Position numbers and translations under genes: made by a program
Origin: Microvirga massiliensis
GTDB lineage: Bacteria > Pseudomonadota > Alphaproteobacteria > Rhizobiales > Beijerinckiaceae
Reading direction: 5' to 3'
Assembly: GCF_001006805.1 (NCBI RefSeq)
Contig: NZ_LN811361.1
Coordinates: 105,871 to 169,870, forward strand
Length of the DNA: 64,000 nucleotides
Notes under the pieces: model-generated
Told to the model about the DNA's origin: nothing
The model's database searches: none
What the model saw: the letters and a program-made list of their open reading frames with translations, nothing else
Shown here: positions 36,471-44,974 of the stretch, in pieces
How the letters are laid out: each line of letters starts with the position of its first letter
How positions within the stretch are numbered: position 1 is the first letter of the stretch

Positions 36471-36853
36471 GGCTTCCATCCTCCCTTTTGGGCCGGCGCC
36501 GGGCGCACGGCACTCTTGTTTGGGGACAGCATGCATGATGCGTCCCGTTTCGCGGCGCATGAGATCAGGGGTCGGTTGTGCTGTCAAACGAGATGGCGAT
36601 CCGGTGAGGGGCAACGTCCGTGTCGGCCCACAACCCATTCTTCGGGGGCCTCCGAAGCAGAGAGCGCGAGGTGACCGCAGAGAGCAGCTCCGAGCACCTC
36701 ACTGCAGACCCCATTCTGCCGAGGGCGCTTCGAAGGCGATCCCGGCAGGGATACCGGTTGAGGCCCGCCGCCCAGCCGGGCTACGCTTGACCCTGTGATG
36801 CCGGGTCAGGCTGCCCTTCCGCACCATCGTGGCCCGTCTTGCATGAGGAAATA
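36471..36853. other. Divergent intergenic region, peptide importer and M20 deacylase
   Basis: About 380 bases without a convincing gene. It should contain the promoters of the peptide importer operon (minus strand) and the M20 deacylase (plus strand). I see no clear operator or hairpin pair. Confidence 0.4.
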
Positions 36854-37984
36854 ATGACCACCCCATTGGATGCCGTCGCGCTGACCCGGGAACTGCTTGC
36901 GTTCGAGACGATCAACCCGCCGGGCCACGAGCAGGCCTGTGCAGAACACCTTGCCCGCAGTCTCGAGGGTGCCGGATTGAGTGTCCGTCTCCACGCCTTT
37001 GGAGACCGGCGCACCAACCTCGTCGCAACGGTGGGCGGGAACGGGGACAGGCTGCCCCTGTGCTTCACCGGCCACCTCGACACGGTTCCCCTCGGGGCGG
37101 CTCCCTGGCGGTTCGACCCGTTTGCCGGCGAGATCGCGGAGGGCCGCCTCTACGGGCGAGGGTCGAGCGACATGAAGGCCGGCGTCGCGGCTTTCGTCGT
37201 GGCAGCCTCCAGCCTTGCAGAGCGCCTGACCGGCACCCCGGGGGTCGCGCTCGTCATTACCGGCGGCGAGGAGACCGGGTGCGACGGCGCGGCAGCCTTG
37301 GCCCGGGATGACGTTCTGGGCCGGGCCGGCGCCCTCGTCGTCGCCGAGCCGACGGCGAATGCTCCCCTGGCCGGCCACAAGGGTGCCCTGTGGCTCAAGG
37401 CGGTGACGCGCGGCGTCACCGCGCACGGCTCGATGCCCGAACTGGGCGTCAACGCCGTCTACAAGGCCGCGCGCGCCGTCTCGCGGCTCGAGGACTTCGG
37501 CTTCAACCTCGAGCCCCACCCGCATCTCGGCAAGCCCACGCTCAACGTCGGGTCGGTCCACGGCGGCCTCAACATCAACTCGGTCCCGGACCGGGCTGAG
37601 ATCGGCATCGATATCCGGACCGTGCCGGGCCTCGATCATGATCGCCTCCGCCACGGGATTGCCGGCTACCTGGGTGATGACGTCGAACTCGAGCCGCTCG
37701 TCGACCTCGGACCCGTTTGGACGGATCCGCGAGACCCGTGGTTCGAAAGCGTGCTGAACACGGTAGCGGCGGTCACCGCCGAGCGGACCGGGATCCGCAC
37801 GGCCGCTTACTTTACGGACGCCTCGGTCCTGACGCCAGCCTACGATGGGCCACCGACGGTAATTCTGGGGCCAGGCGAGCCCACGATGGCCCACCAGACG
37901 GACGAGTACTGCCGGATCGACCACATCGAGCAGGCGGTCGAGATCTATCGGCGCCTGATCCTTCGGTGGTGCGGCCTGGCTTGA
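36854..37984 (+). CDS. M20-family deacylase (ArgE/DapE-like)
   Basis: A 376-residue zinc hydrolase. Zinc ligands and catalytic residues appear in CFTGHLDTVPLG (His, Asp), GRGSSDMKAGVAAF (bridging Asp), ITGGEETGCDGAA (Glu-Glu), VVAEPTANAPL and the C-terminal ILGPGEPTMAHQTDEY (His). The lid domain is residues about 175-280, with TAHGSMPELGVNAVYKAARA. ArgE removes acetyl from N-acetylornithine, but the family covers many N-acyl amino acids. Its position divergent from a peptide importer with an M81 peptidase suggests a catabolic rather than an arginine-biosynthetic role. Confidence 0.85.
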   Translation: MTTPLDAVALTRELLAFETINPPGHEQACAEHLARSLEGAGLSVRLHAFGDRRTNLVATVGGNGDRLPLCFTGHLDTVPLGAAPWRFDPFAGEIAEGRLYGRGSSDMKAGVAAFVVAASSLAERLTGTPGVALVITGGEETGCDGAAALARDDVLGRAGALVVAEPTANAPLAGHKGALWLKAVTRGVTAHGSMPELGVNAVYKAARAVSRLEDFGFNLEPHPHLGKPTLNVGSVHGGLNINSVPDRAEIGIDIRTVPGLDHDRLRHGIAGYLGDDVELEPLVDLGPVWTDPRDPWFESVLNTVAAVTAERTGIRTAAYFTDASVLTPAYDGPPTVILGPGEPTMAHQTDEYCRIDHIEQAVEIYRRLILRWCGLA

Positions 37985-38257
37985 GAGGCGACGCCCTGGC
38001 CGGTTGTACATTTATGGTCGTGTGGCACGATCTGATGGGCTGCCACCGCGCCAGCGAGCACGCCGCGCATCGCGTGATGGTTCAGGTCTGCGGGAGTTCG
38101 TGCGAGATTGATCGTGGAACACGAGTGCCCCCGAAACAATGACACTCATGCTTTCGAGAGTACATGCGCATATCCCGCCTTCTGATCACATTGACCTGTG
38201 AGGGATGCGCGGGCGCACAAGGTTCGGCAACCTGAATCAGCTCCACCGAAAGACACC

Positions 38258-39601
38258 TCACCTCCCTGCAAAGCTCTTCTCGCCATGCAACCAGCGTCTC
38301 ATGACTCCATTTGCTACCGAGACCCCGGCTGCGAGAATCAGTACCGCCATGAGGCCGCGCATCGCGCCCGCGAGAAATGCCGCATCGAGACTCGGAAATG
38401 GAAACTGCATCAATTGCTCTCCGCGCTCGACCATCCAATGCCAGCCGGTGTGAGCCACAAGCGCTGACAGGATGATGATGCCGAGCCGCTCGGGAAGTGC
38501 ATGCCGGAAGAGCAACCCCAGCGCCGGAACCAGCATGACGAGCAGCATGAGTTGGCCGATCTCGATGCCGAGATTGAACGCGAGCAGTGAAGTCAGGAGG
38601 TGATCACCGGCGAACTGAAGAGACTCGCGCAGCAGGAATGAGAACCCGAAGCCATGCACAATCCCGAAGGCGAAAGTGACGATCCACCGCCGCTGAGTGT
38701 TGCTGCCGATGATGTTCTCCAAGGCCATGTAGACGATCGTGACGGCTATCAGTGTTTCGATGAGCGGTGGAAACCACAGCGCATCCGGCACGAAGTTGAA
38801 CGCGGACGCGATCAACGAGATCGAATGCGCTACCGTGAAGGACGTTACAATGATCGCAAGTGGTTTCAGCTGCCGGAACGGGATGACCAGGCAAAACAGG
38901 AAAAGGAGATGGTCAATGCCTCCGAGAATGTGCAAGAAACCCGAGGCGGTAAAGTTGAGTGCCGCCTGATACCAGCGCGGGTCGAGGTATACTAAGCCCG
39001 GGTCGCCGTGAAACTCGAATGCCCGCGCACCGCCTTCCGGCGGCAGGAACCGGAGCGCCGTTGACACTTTCTGCCCGAACCGGTCCACTCGGGGATGGAT
39101 TGCAAATGCCGAGCGGTCGGATCCGATCTGGTATTGGAGCAGCACGTCGAGCATCTGCTGGTTCCAATAGAGATCCAGGTCATCCGAAAGCGGGGGCCCC
39201 GCTACGTGGCTTCGTGCCTGCTCGTAGGACGTGAACGATCTGTCAGACGGGAGCGACACGCGCGCGTGCACGATTTTCGGCGGGGCAAGTCGGGGGCCGT
39301 TCTCGTAGAGATCGAAGTTGCCTATCAGCCAGATTTTCGCCGCGTTGCGCAGAGCCTCGTCGGCGCGCGAAACATCGAGATAGCCAGGACCACGGGTGGG
39401 AAAGTCCGTGTCCTGCATGGCGAGCAACGGCACCCGAATCAGTAGTTCGAGTGCTTGGCCGGTCGGCCTCAAGAAGGCGTTGATCCTTACATCGGCAGGG
39501 ATGTCATGGGCAGTAGCGCTGACGGCGAACAAGAAGCCCAGAAACATGGCCATGCCCCCTGCTGCCTTGCGCAGGATAGTGAGCCCTTCGCCCAACCTCA
39601 C
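38258..39601 (-). CDS. HupE/UreJ-like membrane protein with periplasmic N-terminal domain
   Basis: A 447-residue protein. The GTG at 39601 is chosen because GGGAGG lies 7 bases upstream; about 88 more codons of open frame upstream look non-coding. A signal peptide (MAMFLGFLFAVSATA, then HDIPADV) is followed by a periplasmic domain of about 195 residues. The C-terminal half has six or seven helices with HupE_UreJ_2 motifs: FLHILGGIDHLLFLFCLVIP, FTVAHSISL, FAFGIVHGFGFSFLL. His/Asp residues in these helices may bind nickel or another metal. There are no hydrogenase or urease genes nearby. Confidence 0.75.
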   Translation of the reverse strand: MRLGEGLTILRKAAGGMAMFLGFLFAVSATAHDIPADVRINAFLRPTGQALELLIRVPLLAMQDTDFPTRGPGYLDVSRADEALRNAAKIWLIGNFDLYENGPRLAPPKIVHARVSLPSDRSFTSYEQARSHVAGPPLSDDLDLYWNQQMLDVLLQYQIGSDRSAFAIHPRVDRFGQKVSTALRFLPPEGGARAFEFHGDPGLVYLDPRWYQAALNFTASGFLHILGGIDHLLFLFCLVIPFRQLKPLAIIVTSFTVAHSISLIASAFNFVPDALWFPPLIETLIAVTIVYMALENIIGSNTQRRWIVTFAFGIVHGFGFSFLLRESLQFAGDHLLTSLLAFNLGIEIGQLMLLVMLVPALGLLFRHALPERLGIIILSALVAHTGWHWMVERGEQLMQFPFPSLDAAFLAGAMRGLMAVLILAAGVSVANGVMRRWLHGEKSFAGR

Positions 39602-39772
39602 AAGCGATCCTCCCGAGCAGGCGGCGCGGCGGCAAGCCACCCCGACAGATTCTTTTTGTACTGACAAACGGGATTGTTGCGCACATACTTTAGAGAAGTC
39701 CAGTGGCGTTCCACGCGTGACTTCAGTCGCCGGCCTGCTGCTCTCGCGGATTGCCAATAGCTGCCGGACAAC

Positions 39773-40978
39773 ATGGGTGGATTCATGATTACGCTCCAAG
39801 GACGCGGCAAATTCCTCTACGGTATGGCGTTGGCAGCGAGCATCGCTGCCCTGGGTGTGGGTCAAGCGGTATTACAGGACAAGGCCGAGGCCCAGGGCAC
39901 GGAGATCCAGGCGCCCAGGTTCGAGGTCGATCCGTTTTGGCCCAAGCCGTTGCCGAACAAATGGCTACTTGGTTCGGTCATCGGGGTCTGGGCCGACGAG
40001 CAGGACAATATCTGGATCATCCATCGCAGCTCATCGACACTCCACAACAACGAGAAGGGCGCAGAATTGAATCCGCCGATTGCCGAATGCTGCCGTGGTG
40101 CACCTCCGGTGCTGGTATTCGACCAGGAAGGGAATCTGGTGAGAGCCTGGGGCGGTCCTGGCGAGGGCTATGAGTGGCCTCAGTCAAACCACGGGATCCA
40201 TATCGATCACAAGGGCAATGTCTGGATCGGCGGCAACGGCGAGAAGGATGCCCACATCCTCAAGTTCACCAAGGATGGTAAGTTCCTGATGCAGGTCGGG
40301 GGAGCCGGCAAGAATGCCGGAAGCAACGACCCTGAGAACTTTGGGCGCGTCGCCAAGATCTGGGTCGATCCGAAGACCAACGAGGCATATCTGGCCGACG
40401 GTTATCTCAACAAGCGCGTTGCGGTCCTCGACGCGGAAACAGGCAAGATGAAGCGCTACTGGGGCGCCTACGGCAACAAGCCAGACGATACGGACCTCGG
40501 ACCGTACGATCCCAAGGCTCCGCCGGCACAGCAGTTCCGCAATCCGGTGCACTGCGTCGAGCGTGCCAACGACGGTCTTGTCTATGTCTGCGACCGCGTG
40601 AACAATCGCCTCCAGCTCTTCAACGCAGATGGCAAGTTCGTGAAGGAAGCCTTCTACGCGAAGGATACGCTGGCCGCGGGCGCCGTGTGGGATATCGCGT
40701 TCTCAAAGGACCCTGAGCAGCGCTATATCTTCATGGCGGACGGCCAGAACGAGAAAGTACGCGTGATTTCCCGGGAGACGCTGGAGGAGTTGGCCTCGTT
40801 CGGGGAAGGCGGCCGCCAACCCGGACAGTTCTACGGCGTCCACAGCATCGCAAGTGACTCCAAGGGCAATCTCTACACGACCGACACTTATGAAGGTAAA
40901 CGGGTCCAGAAGTTCGTGAACAAGGGTGTCGGCAACATGCCGCGCGGACATCAAGGCGTCCTCTGGCCGAGGACCTAA
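39773..40978 (+). CDS. Secreted NHL-repeat beta-propeller protein
   Basis: A 401-residue exported protein. The signal region is FLYGMALAASIAALGVGQA, ending near AEAQ. The mature part holds repeated blade motifs of the D.(E/K)GN(V/L)W/Y type: DEQDNIWIIHR, DHKGNVWIGG, RANDGLVYVCDRVNNRLQLF, and DSKGNLYTTDTYEGKRVQKF. Six blades are likely. An ECCRGAPPVLVF stretch carries two adjacent cysteines. Relatives include peptidyl-amidoglycolate lyase-like propellers, but catalytic residues cannot be assigned. The ATG at 39785 (MITLQG) is an alternative start. A strong hairpin lies after the stop. Confidence 0.8.
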   Translation: MGGFMITLQGRGKFLYGMALAASIAALGVGQAVLQDKAEAQGTEIQAPRFEVDPFWPKPLPNKWLLGSVIGVWADEQDNIWIIHRSSSTLHNNEKGAELNPPIAECCRGAPPVLVFDQEGNLVRAWGGPGEGYEWPQSNHGIHIDHKGNVWIGGNGEKDAHILKFTKDGKFLMQVGGAGKNAGSNDPENFGRVAKIWVDPKTNEAYLADGYLNKRVAVLDAETGKMKRYWGAYGNKPDDTDLGPYDPKAPPAQQFRNPVHCVERANDGLVYVCDRVNNRLQLFNADGKFVKEAFYAKDTLAAGAVWDIAFSKDPEQRYIFMADGQNEKVRVISRETLEELASFGEGGRQPGQFYGVHSIASDSKGNLYTTDTYEGKRVQKFVNKGVGNMPRGHQGVLWPRT

Positions 40979-40992
40979 CCCGAGCCTCTGCT

Positions 40993-41035
40993 GGCCAAGG
41001 ACGGCGCCGGCGACTACCCGGCGCCGTCCTTGGCC
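40993..41035 (+). terminator. Perfect 18-bp hairpin after the NHL gene
   Basis: The arm 40993-41010 (GGCCAAGGACGGCGCCGG) pairs without mismatch with 41018-41035, loop CGACTAC. It begins 15 bases past the stop. No U-tract follows, so it may act through strong RNA structure or as a 3' stabiliser, and may work for both strands since matR ends converge from the right. Confidence 0.6.
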
Positions 41036-41218
41036 GCGGTGCTTCGCTCGGCATGCAGAGCCCGGTCAACGACGCATGAAGACTATTGGATGGGATTACG
41101 ACGGCCATCCCATCCGGTATGCGTCGTCGCTTTGATGCCCGGCCTCTTAGGAGCGGGCTTGCCGGAACTGAGAGTATTGCAAACCCCTTCCACACATGGA
41201 CCAGTTGTATTCAGATGG

Positions 41219-41872
41219 TTATGCGACCTTCGCCGAACCAAAGCTGGATATGAAGTCGTTCAGTCGCTGGCCCTGAATCAGGATATGGTCCCGCAGGCGC
41301 TGCTCCGCCTTTGTGGAATCCCCGGCGAGAATGGCCTCAACGATCTTCTGGTGTTCGGCCAACGAGTTGGAGACGCGATGGCGGGCGCGTAGCTGAAGCC
41401 GGCGATAAGGTTTCAGGCGAGTATGAAGTTGCCGGGCCTGTTCAGCCAGATAGGCGTTGTGACAGGCCTCGTAAATAACTTGGTGGAAACGCTCGTTGGC
41501 GTAGTAGTAGCTGTCCGAGGCGCCATCCTTGGCTTCTGCGACACATGCCTCGTGAGCCTCGACAAGCTTACTGCGCTGCTCATCCGTAATCCTGCGCGCG
41601 GCCAAAGCGCCGCACATGCCTTCCAGCGCCGCCATGGTCTCGAAGCGCTCAATAATTTCCTTGAACCCGAGGCTCGCCACGAATGCGCCACGGCGCGGCT
41701 GTAACTCGACCATACCCGTCGACGCAAGTTGCATGAGTGCCTCGCGGACGGGTGTGCGCGAGACCCCGAACCGGCTGGCTAGGCTCTGTTCATCGAGGCG
41801 TTCACCCGGTTTGAAGTGCCCGGTCACAATGTCCTGCTCGAGTTGATCTCTTAGGCCTTCGGCACGACGCAT
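41219..41872 (-). CDS. matR: GntR-family (FCD) regulator, probable malonate regulator MatR
   Basis: A 217-residue regulator. The winged helix-turn-helix is at residues 5-70 (LASRFGVSRTPVREALMQLA, then GMVELQPRRGAFVASL). The FCD ligand domain is at about 80-210, with metal/effector residues in ANERFHQVIYEACHN and SLAEHQKIVEAILAGD. It is divergent from matC, as in the Rhizobium trifolii mat cluster, so it probably represses matCAB and senses malonate or malonyl-CoA. GGAGGG lies 4 bases before the ATG. Confidence 0.85.
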   Translation of the reverse strand: MRRAEGLRDQLEQDIVTGHFKPGERLDEQSLASRFGVSRTPVREALMQLASTGMVELQPRRGAFVASLGFKEIIERFETMAALEGMCGALAARRITDEQRSKLVEAHEACVAEAKDGASDSYYYANERFHQVIYEACHNAYLAEQARQLHTRLKPYRRLQLRARHRVSNSLAEHQKIVEAILAGDSTKAEQRLRDHILIQGQRLNDFISSFGSAKVA

Positions 41873-41965
41873 CCCACCCTCCGGTCAAGTTTCCAGCATT
41901 ATACACCGTATCCTCCGATCCGTCTGCCGCATCATGTAACACCGTTACCTAATACTTACATGCGG

Positions 41966-41980
41966 TTTTTGTATACGAAA
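41966..41980. promoter_or_regulatory. Candidate MatR operator
   Basis: TTTTTGTATACGAAA is a near-palindrome centred on GTATAC, typical of FCD-subfamily GntR sites (TTGTATACAA-like). It lies between matR and matC. A TTGACC (41984-41989) directly after it could be the -35 of the matC promoter, so bound regulator would block polymerase. Confidence 0.55.
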
Positions 41981-42106
41981 TCCTTGACCAAGGATGCGAT
42001 ATGGTCTATTCGGAGCACAACATGAGGGAATTTCGGGCCTGAACGTCATCCCCGCCGAGGCTGCGCTTCGGTCCGCGACGAGGCCGACGATCGGAGGAAA
42101 CGGCTC

Positions 42107-43483
42107 GTGACGCCTCAATTGATCTCCATTTATGCGCTTTGCGCCATGTTCGTGGTTGCCACCATCTGGCCGGTGAACATGGGCGTGCTCGCCTTTGTCA
42201 GCGCCTTCCTGGTCGGCACTCTCGCGGCCGGCATGCAAACGAAAGACATCATCGCCGGCTTCCCGGGAAGCCTGTTTCTTACCCTCGTCGGCATCACCTA
42301 TCTGTTCGCCATCGCGCAGAACAACGGCACGATCGACTGGCTGGTTCGGCTTGCCGTCAGGGCGGTGCGCGGCCGGATCGCGGCGATCCCCTGGATCATG
42401 TTCGGCATCACCGGGGCGCTGACCGCCGTCGGCGCGGTCAGCCCGGCCGCCGTCGCGATCATCGCCCCGATTGCCCTCGGCTTTGCGAGCAAGTACGGCA
42501 TCAATCCCCTGTTGATGGGCCTGCTGGTCATCCACGGCGCGCAGGGTGGTGGATTCTCGCCTATCAGCATCTACGGTGGCATCACCAACACGATCGTCGC
42601 GAAGGCCGGGCTTCCGGTCAACGAGCTATACACGTTCTTCGCAAGCCTCGGCGTCAACCTTGCGGTGTCGGTGCTCCTGTTCTTCCTGATGGGTGGGCGC
42701 AAGCTGCTCGCCGCGAGGGCCGGTGTCATCAATGGTGTGACCGTCCCGCACGTGGAAGTGGCCGTTCCGCAGCGCGGGCCGCAGGCCTTCGGGGATTCGG
42801 AGGCGGAGGCGCTTACTGAAGAGATGATGCTCGAGGAGCACCGTGGCGATCCGATCGTTGAAGATCATCCCGAGAAGGAACAGGTCGGCGGATCCCAAGC
42901 CTATCAGATCCTCACCCTGATTGGGCTGATCGCCCTGGCGGTGCTGGTGCTGGCCTTCAATCTCGACATCGGCTTCGTCGCTATCACGATCGGCCTTGCC
43001 CTGTCGCTCATCGCACCGAACCTGCAGAAGCGCGCCATCGGCCAGGTAAGCTGGCCCGAGATCATGCTGATCACCGGAGTCAGCACCTACGTGGTCGTCC
43101 TGGAGAAGATGGGCACGATCTCTTTCGTCGGTGACAGTGTCGCGGGTCTCACCTCACCGCTGCTGGCGGCCCTGCTTCTCTGCTTCATTGGAGCAGTGGT
43201 CTCGGCATTCGCCTCCTCCACGGCCGTATTGGGCTCGCTCATCCCGCTGGCCGTGCCATTCCTGCAGGCGGGCACCGGCGTCGACGCGGTTGGCTTCATT
43301 GGTGCGATGGCGGTCTCTTCGACCATCGTCGATGTCAGCCCCTTCTCGACGAACGGCGCTATCGTGCTGGCCACCGCGAAGGGTGTCGACCGAGATGCGT
43401 TCTTCCGCAAACTCATGGGCTACGGCGCCCTGGTCACGGTGGTGGCGCCGATCATCGTCTGGCTCCTGCTCATCGTGATCTAG
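42107..43483 (+). CDS. matC: Malonate/dicarboxylate carrier MatC-like
   Basis: A 458-residue, about 12-helix carrier. MatC N-terminal features are LISIYALCAMFVVATIWPVN and MGVLAFVSAFLVGTLAAGM. The repeated substrate loops are GAVSPAAVAIIAPIALGFAS and, in the second half, VDVSPFSTNGAIVLATAKGV. A charged cytoplasmic loop of about 50 residues (residues 220-265) separates the halves. The start is GTG at 42107 with GGAGGAAA upstream. Neighbouring malonyl-CoA genes support malonate as the substrate. Confidence 0.85.
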   Translation: MTPQLISIYALCAMFVVATIWPVNMGVLAFVSAFLVGTLAAGMQTKDIIAGFPGSLFLTLVGITYLFAIAQNNGTIDWLVRLAVRAVRGRIAAIPWIMFGITGALTAVGAVSPAAVAIIAPIALGFASKYGINPLLMGLLVIHGAQGGGFSPISIYGGITNTIVAKAGLPVNELYTFFASLGVNLAVSVLLFFLMGGRKLLAARAGVINGVTVPHVEVAVPQRGPQAFGDSEAEALTEEMMLEEHRGDPIVEDHPEKEQVGGSQAYQILTLIGLIALAVLVLAFNLDIGFVAITIGLALSLIAPNLQKRAIGQVSWPEIMLITGVSTYVVVLEKMGTISFVGDSVAGLTSPLLAALLLCFIGAVVSAFASSTAVLGSLIPLAVPFLQAGTGVDAVGFIGAMAVSSTIVDVSPFSTNGAIVLATAKGVDRDAFFRKLMGYGALVTVVAPIIVWLLLIVI

Positions 43484-43498
43484 CCGGGCCACGCCACT

Positions 43499-43525
43499 CC
43501 AGGGCGGCCCCGGGAGCCGCCCTGG
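43499..43525 (+). promoter_or_regulatory. Hairpin between matC and matA
   Basis: CCAGGGCGGC pairs perfectly with GCCGCCCTGG, loop CCCGGGA, 15 bases after matC. No U-tract follows. It could terminate part of the transcripts or protect the matC mRNA, setting the carrier-to-enzyme ratio. Confidence 0.5.
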
Positions 43526-43579
43526 CCGCAGCCTCCGTCCAACGCGAGCGTTCACCACAAGCAGGCCTGAGGTCCACAG

Positions 43580-44974
43580 ATGAGCACGAGCTTCTTCCAG
43601 GATATGCTGGGTAGCATCGCCGAACGCGGCCGTTACCTCCTCGACCACCCGGCCACTCGGCCGGTGAGCGACAGGATCAGACGCACGGGCTCCGCGAAAC
43701 CCGTCGAGACCATCGAGACCCTCTCGCGCTCACTCCTGTCAGGACGCGGCGAGGCCTCCGGCGTTGCGCTGGCTCGCCAGGTGCTCGATTTCTACGCGAG
43801 CCTTCCAGTCGAGGAGCGGATCGCGTTCTTCCGCCTGCTCGCCCGTGACTTCGGCCCCGATCAGCAACGCCTCCGCGATGCCTGGAGCGATTACGACAAG
43901 ACCCCGACCCCCAAAAATCTCCAACGCCTGCTTCGTGCCGTCGAGCCACCGCGTCAGGAGCTGTTCCGCCGTCTGAACCTGGCACCTGGTGGCACGGGCG
44001 CCTTGGTCACCATGCGGCAAGACCTTCTTGAGCATGGCGGGAACGACGCCGATCTCGCCAGCGTCGACGACGATCTCGTTCACCTCCTCTATTCCTGGTT
44101 CAATCGGGGCTTCCTGATGATGCGGCGCATCACCTGGTCGTCGCCGGCCGACATTCTCGAGCGGATCATCCGCTACGAGGCCGTCCACACGATTCAGGAC
44201 TGGGATGATCTGCGCCGCCGAGTCCAGCCTCCCGACCGCCGGTGCTACGCCTTCTTTCACCCATCTCTCTTCGACGAGCCTCTGATCTTTGTCGAGGTGG
44301 CGCTGACAAAGGACATTCCATCCTCGATCCAGGAGATTCTGGCCGACGGCCGAAAGGTGCTCGCCGCAGAACAAGCGACCACGGCGGTCTTCTACTCGAT
44401 CAGCAACTGCCAGCCGGGCCTTCGCGGCATCTCGTTCGGCAATTTCCTCATCAAGCAGGTGGTCGAGGACCTTTCTCGCGACCTGCCGTCACTCAAGACC
44501 TTCGTCACCCTCTCACCGGCCCCAGGCTTCGGCCGCTGGCTCGAGCGTATCGCGGAGGATCCCACGGAATTCGGCCTCGAAGGTCTCGACACCGCACCCC
44601 TGGCGCTTCTCGAGAATCCCGACTGGCACCGCGATACCACGGTCGCGGAACAGCTCTGGCCACTCCTGATGAGTCTTGCTGCAGCCTATTACCTGAGGGC
44701 AAAAACAAAGAGCGGCCAGCCGCTCGATCCGGTCGCCCGCTTTCACCTCGGCAACGGCGCGCGGCTGGAACGCCTGAATTGGCTCGGAGACACCTCGGCC
44801 AAAGGCGTGCGCGAAGCCGCCGGCCTGATGGTCAACTATCTGTACGACCTGAACACTATCGAGGCCAATCACGAGGCCTATGCGAACCAAGGCATGGTCG
44901 CCGCCGCGCACGCCATTCAGCGTCAAATCCGCGACCTCACATCCAACGCCGCCAAGGAGGCGCGTCATGTCTGA
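43580..44974 (+). CDS. matA: Malonyl-CoA decarboxylase
   Basis: A 464-residue MCD-family enzyme. The N-terminal helical domain (about 1-190) includes LDFYASLPVEERIAFFRLLA. The catalytic GNAT-like domain has CYAFFHPSLFDEPLIFVEVA (His227), TTAVFYSISNCQPGLRGISF, LSPAPGFGRWL, and FHLGNGARLERLNWLGD, where His389 is the likely catalytic base of the HxGNGA motif. It converts malonyl-CoA to acetyl-CoA and CO2. It is 96 bases after matC, and its last 8 bases overlap matB. Confidence 0.9.
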   Translation: MSTSFFQDMLGSIAERGRYLLDHPATRPVSDRIRRTGSAKPVETIETLSRSLLSGRGEASGVALARQVLDFYASLPVEERIAFFRLLARDFGPDQQRLRDAWSDYDKTPTPKNLQRLLRAVEPPRQELFRRLNLAPGGTGALVTMRQDLLEHGGNDADLASVDDDLVHLLYSWFNRGFLMMRRITWSSPADILERIIRYEAVHTIQDWDDLRRRVQPPDRRCYAFFHPSLFDEPLIFVEVALTKDIPSSIQEILADGRKVLAAEQATTAVFYSISNCQPGLRGISFGNFLIKQVVEDLSRDLPSLKTFVTLSPAPGFGRWLERIAEDPTEFGLEGLDTAPLALLENPDWHRDTTVAEQLWPLLMSLAAAYYLRAKTKSGQPLDPVARFHLGNGARLERLNWLGDTSAKGVREAAGLMVNYLYDLNTIEANHEAYANQGMVAAAHAIQRQIRDLTSNAAKEARHV

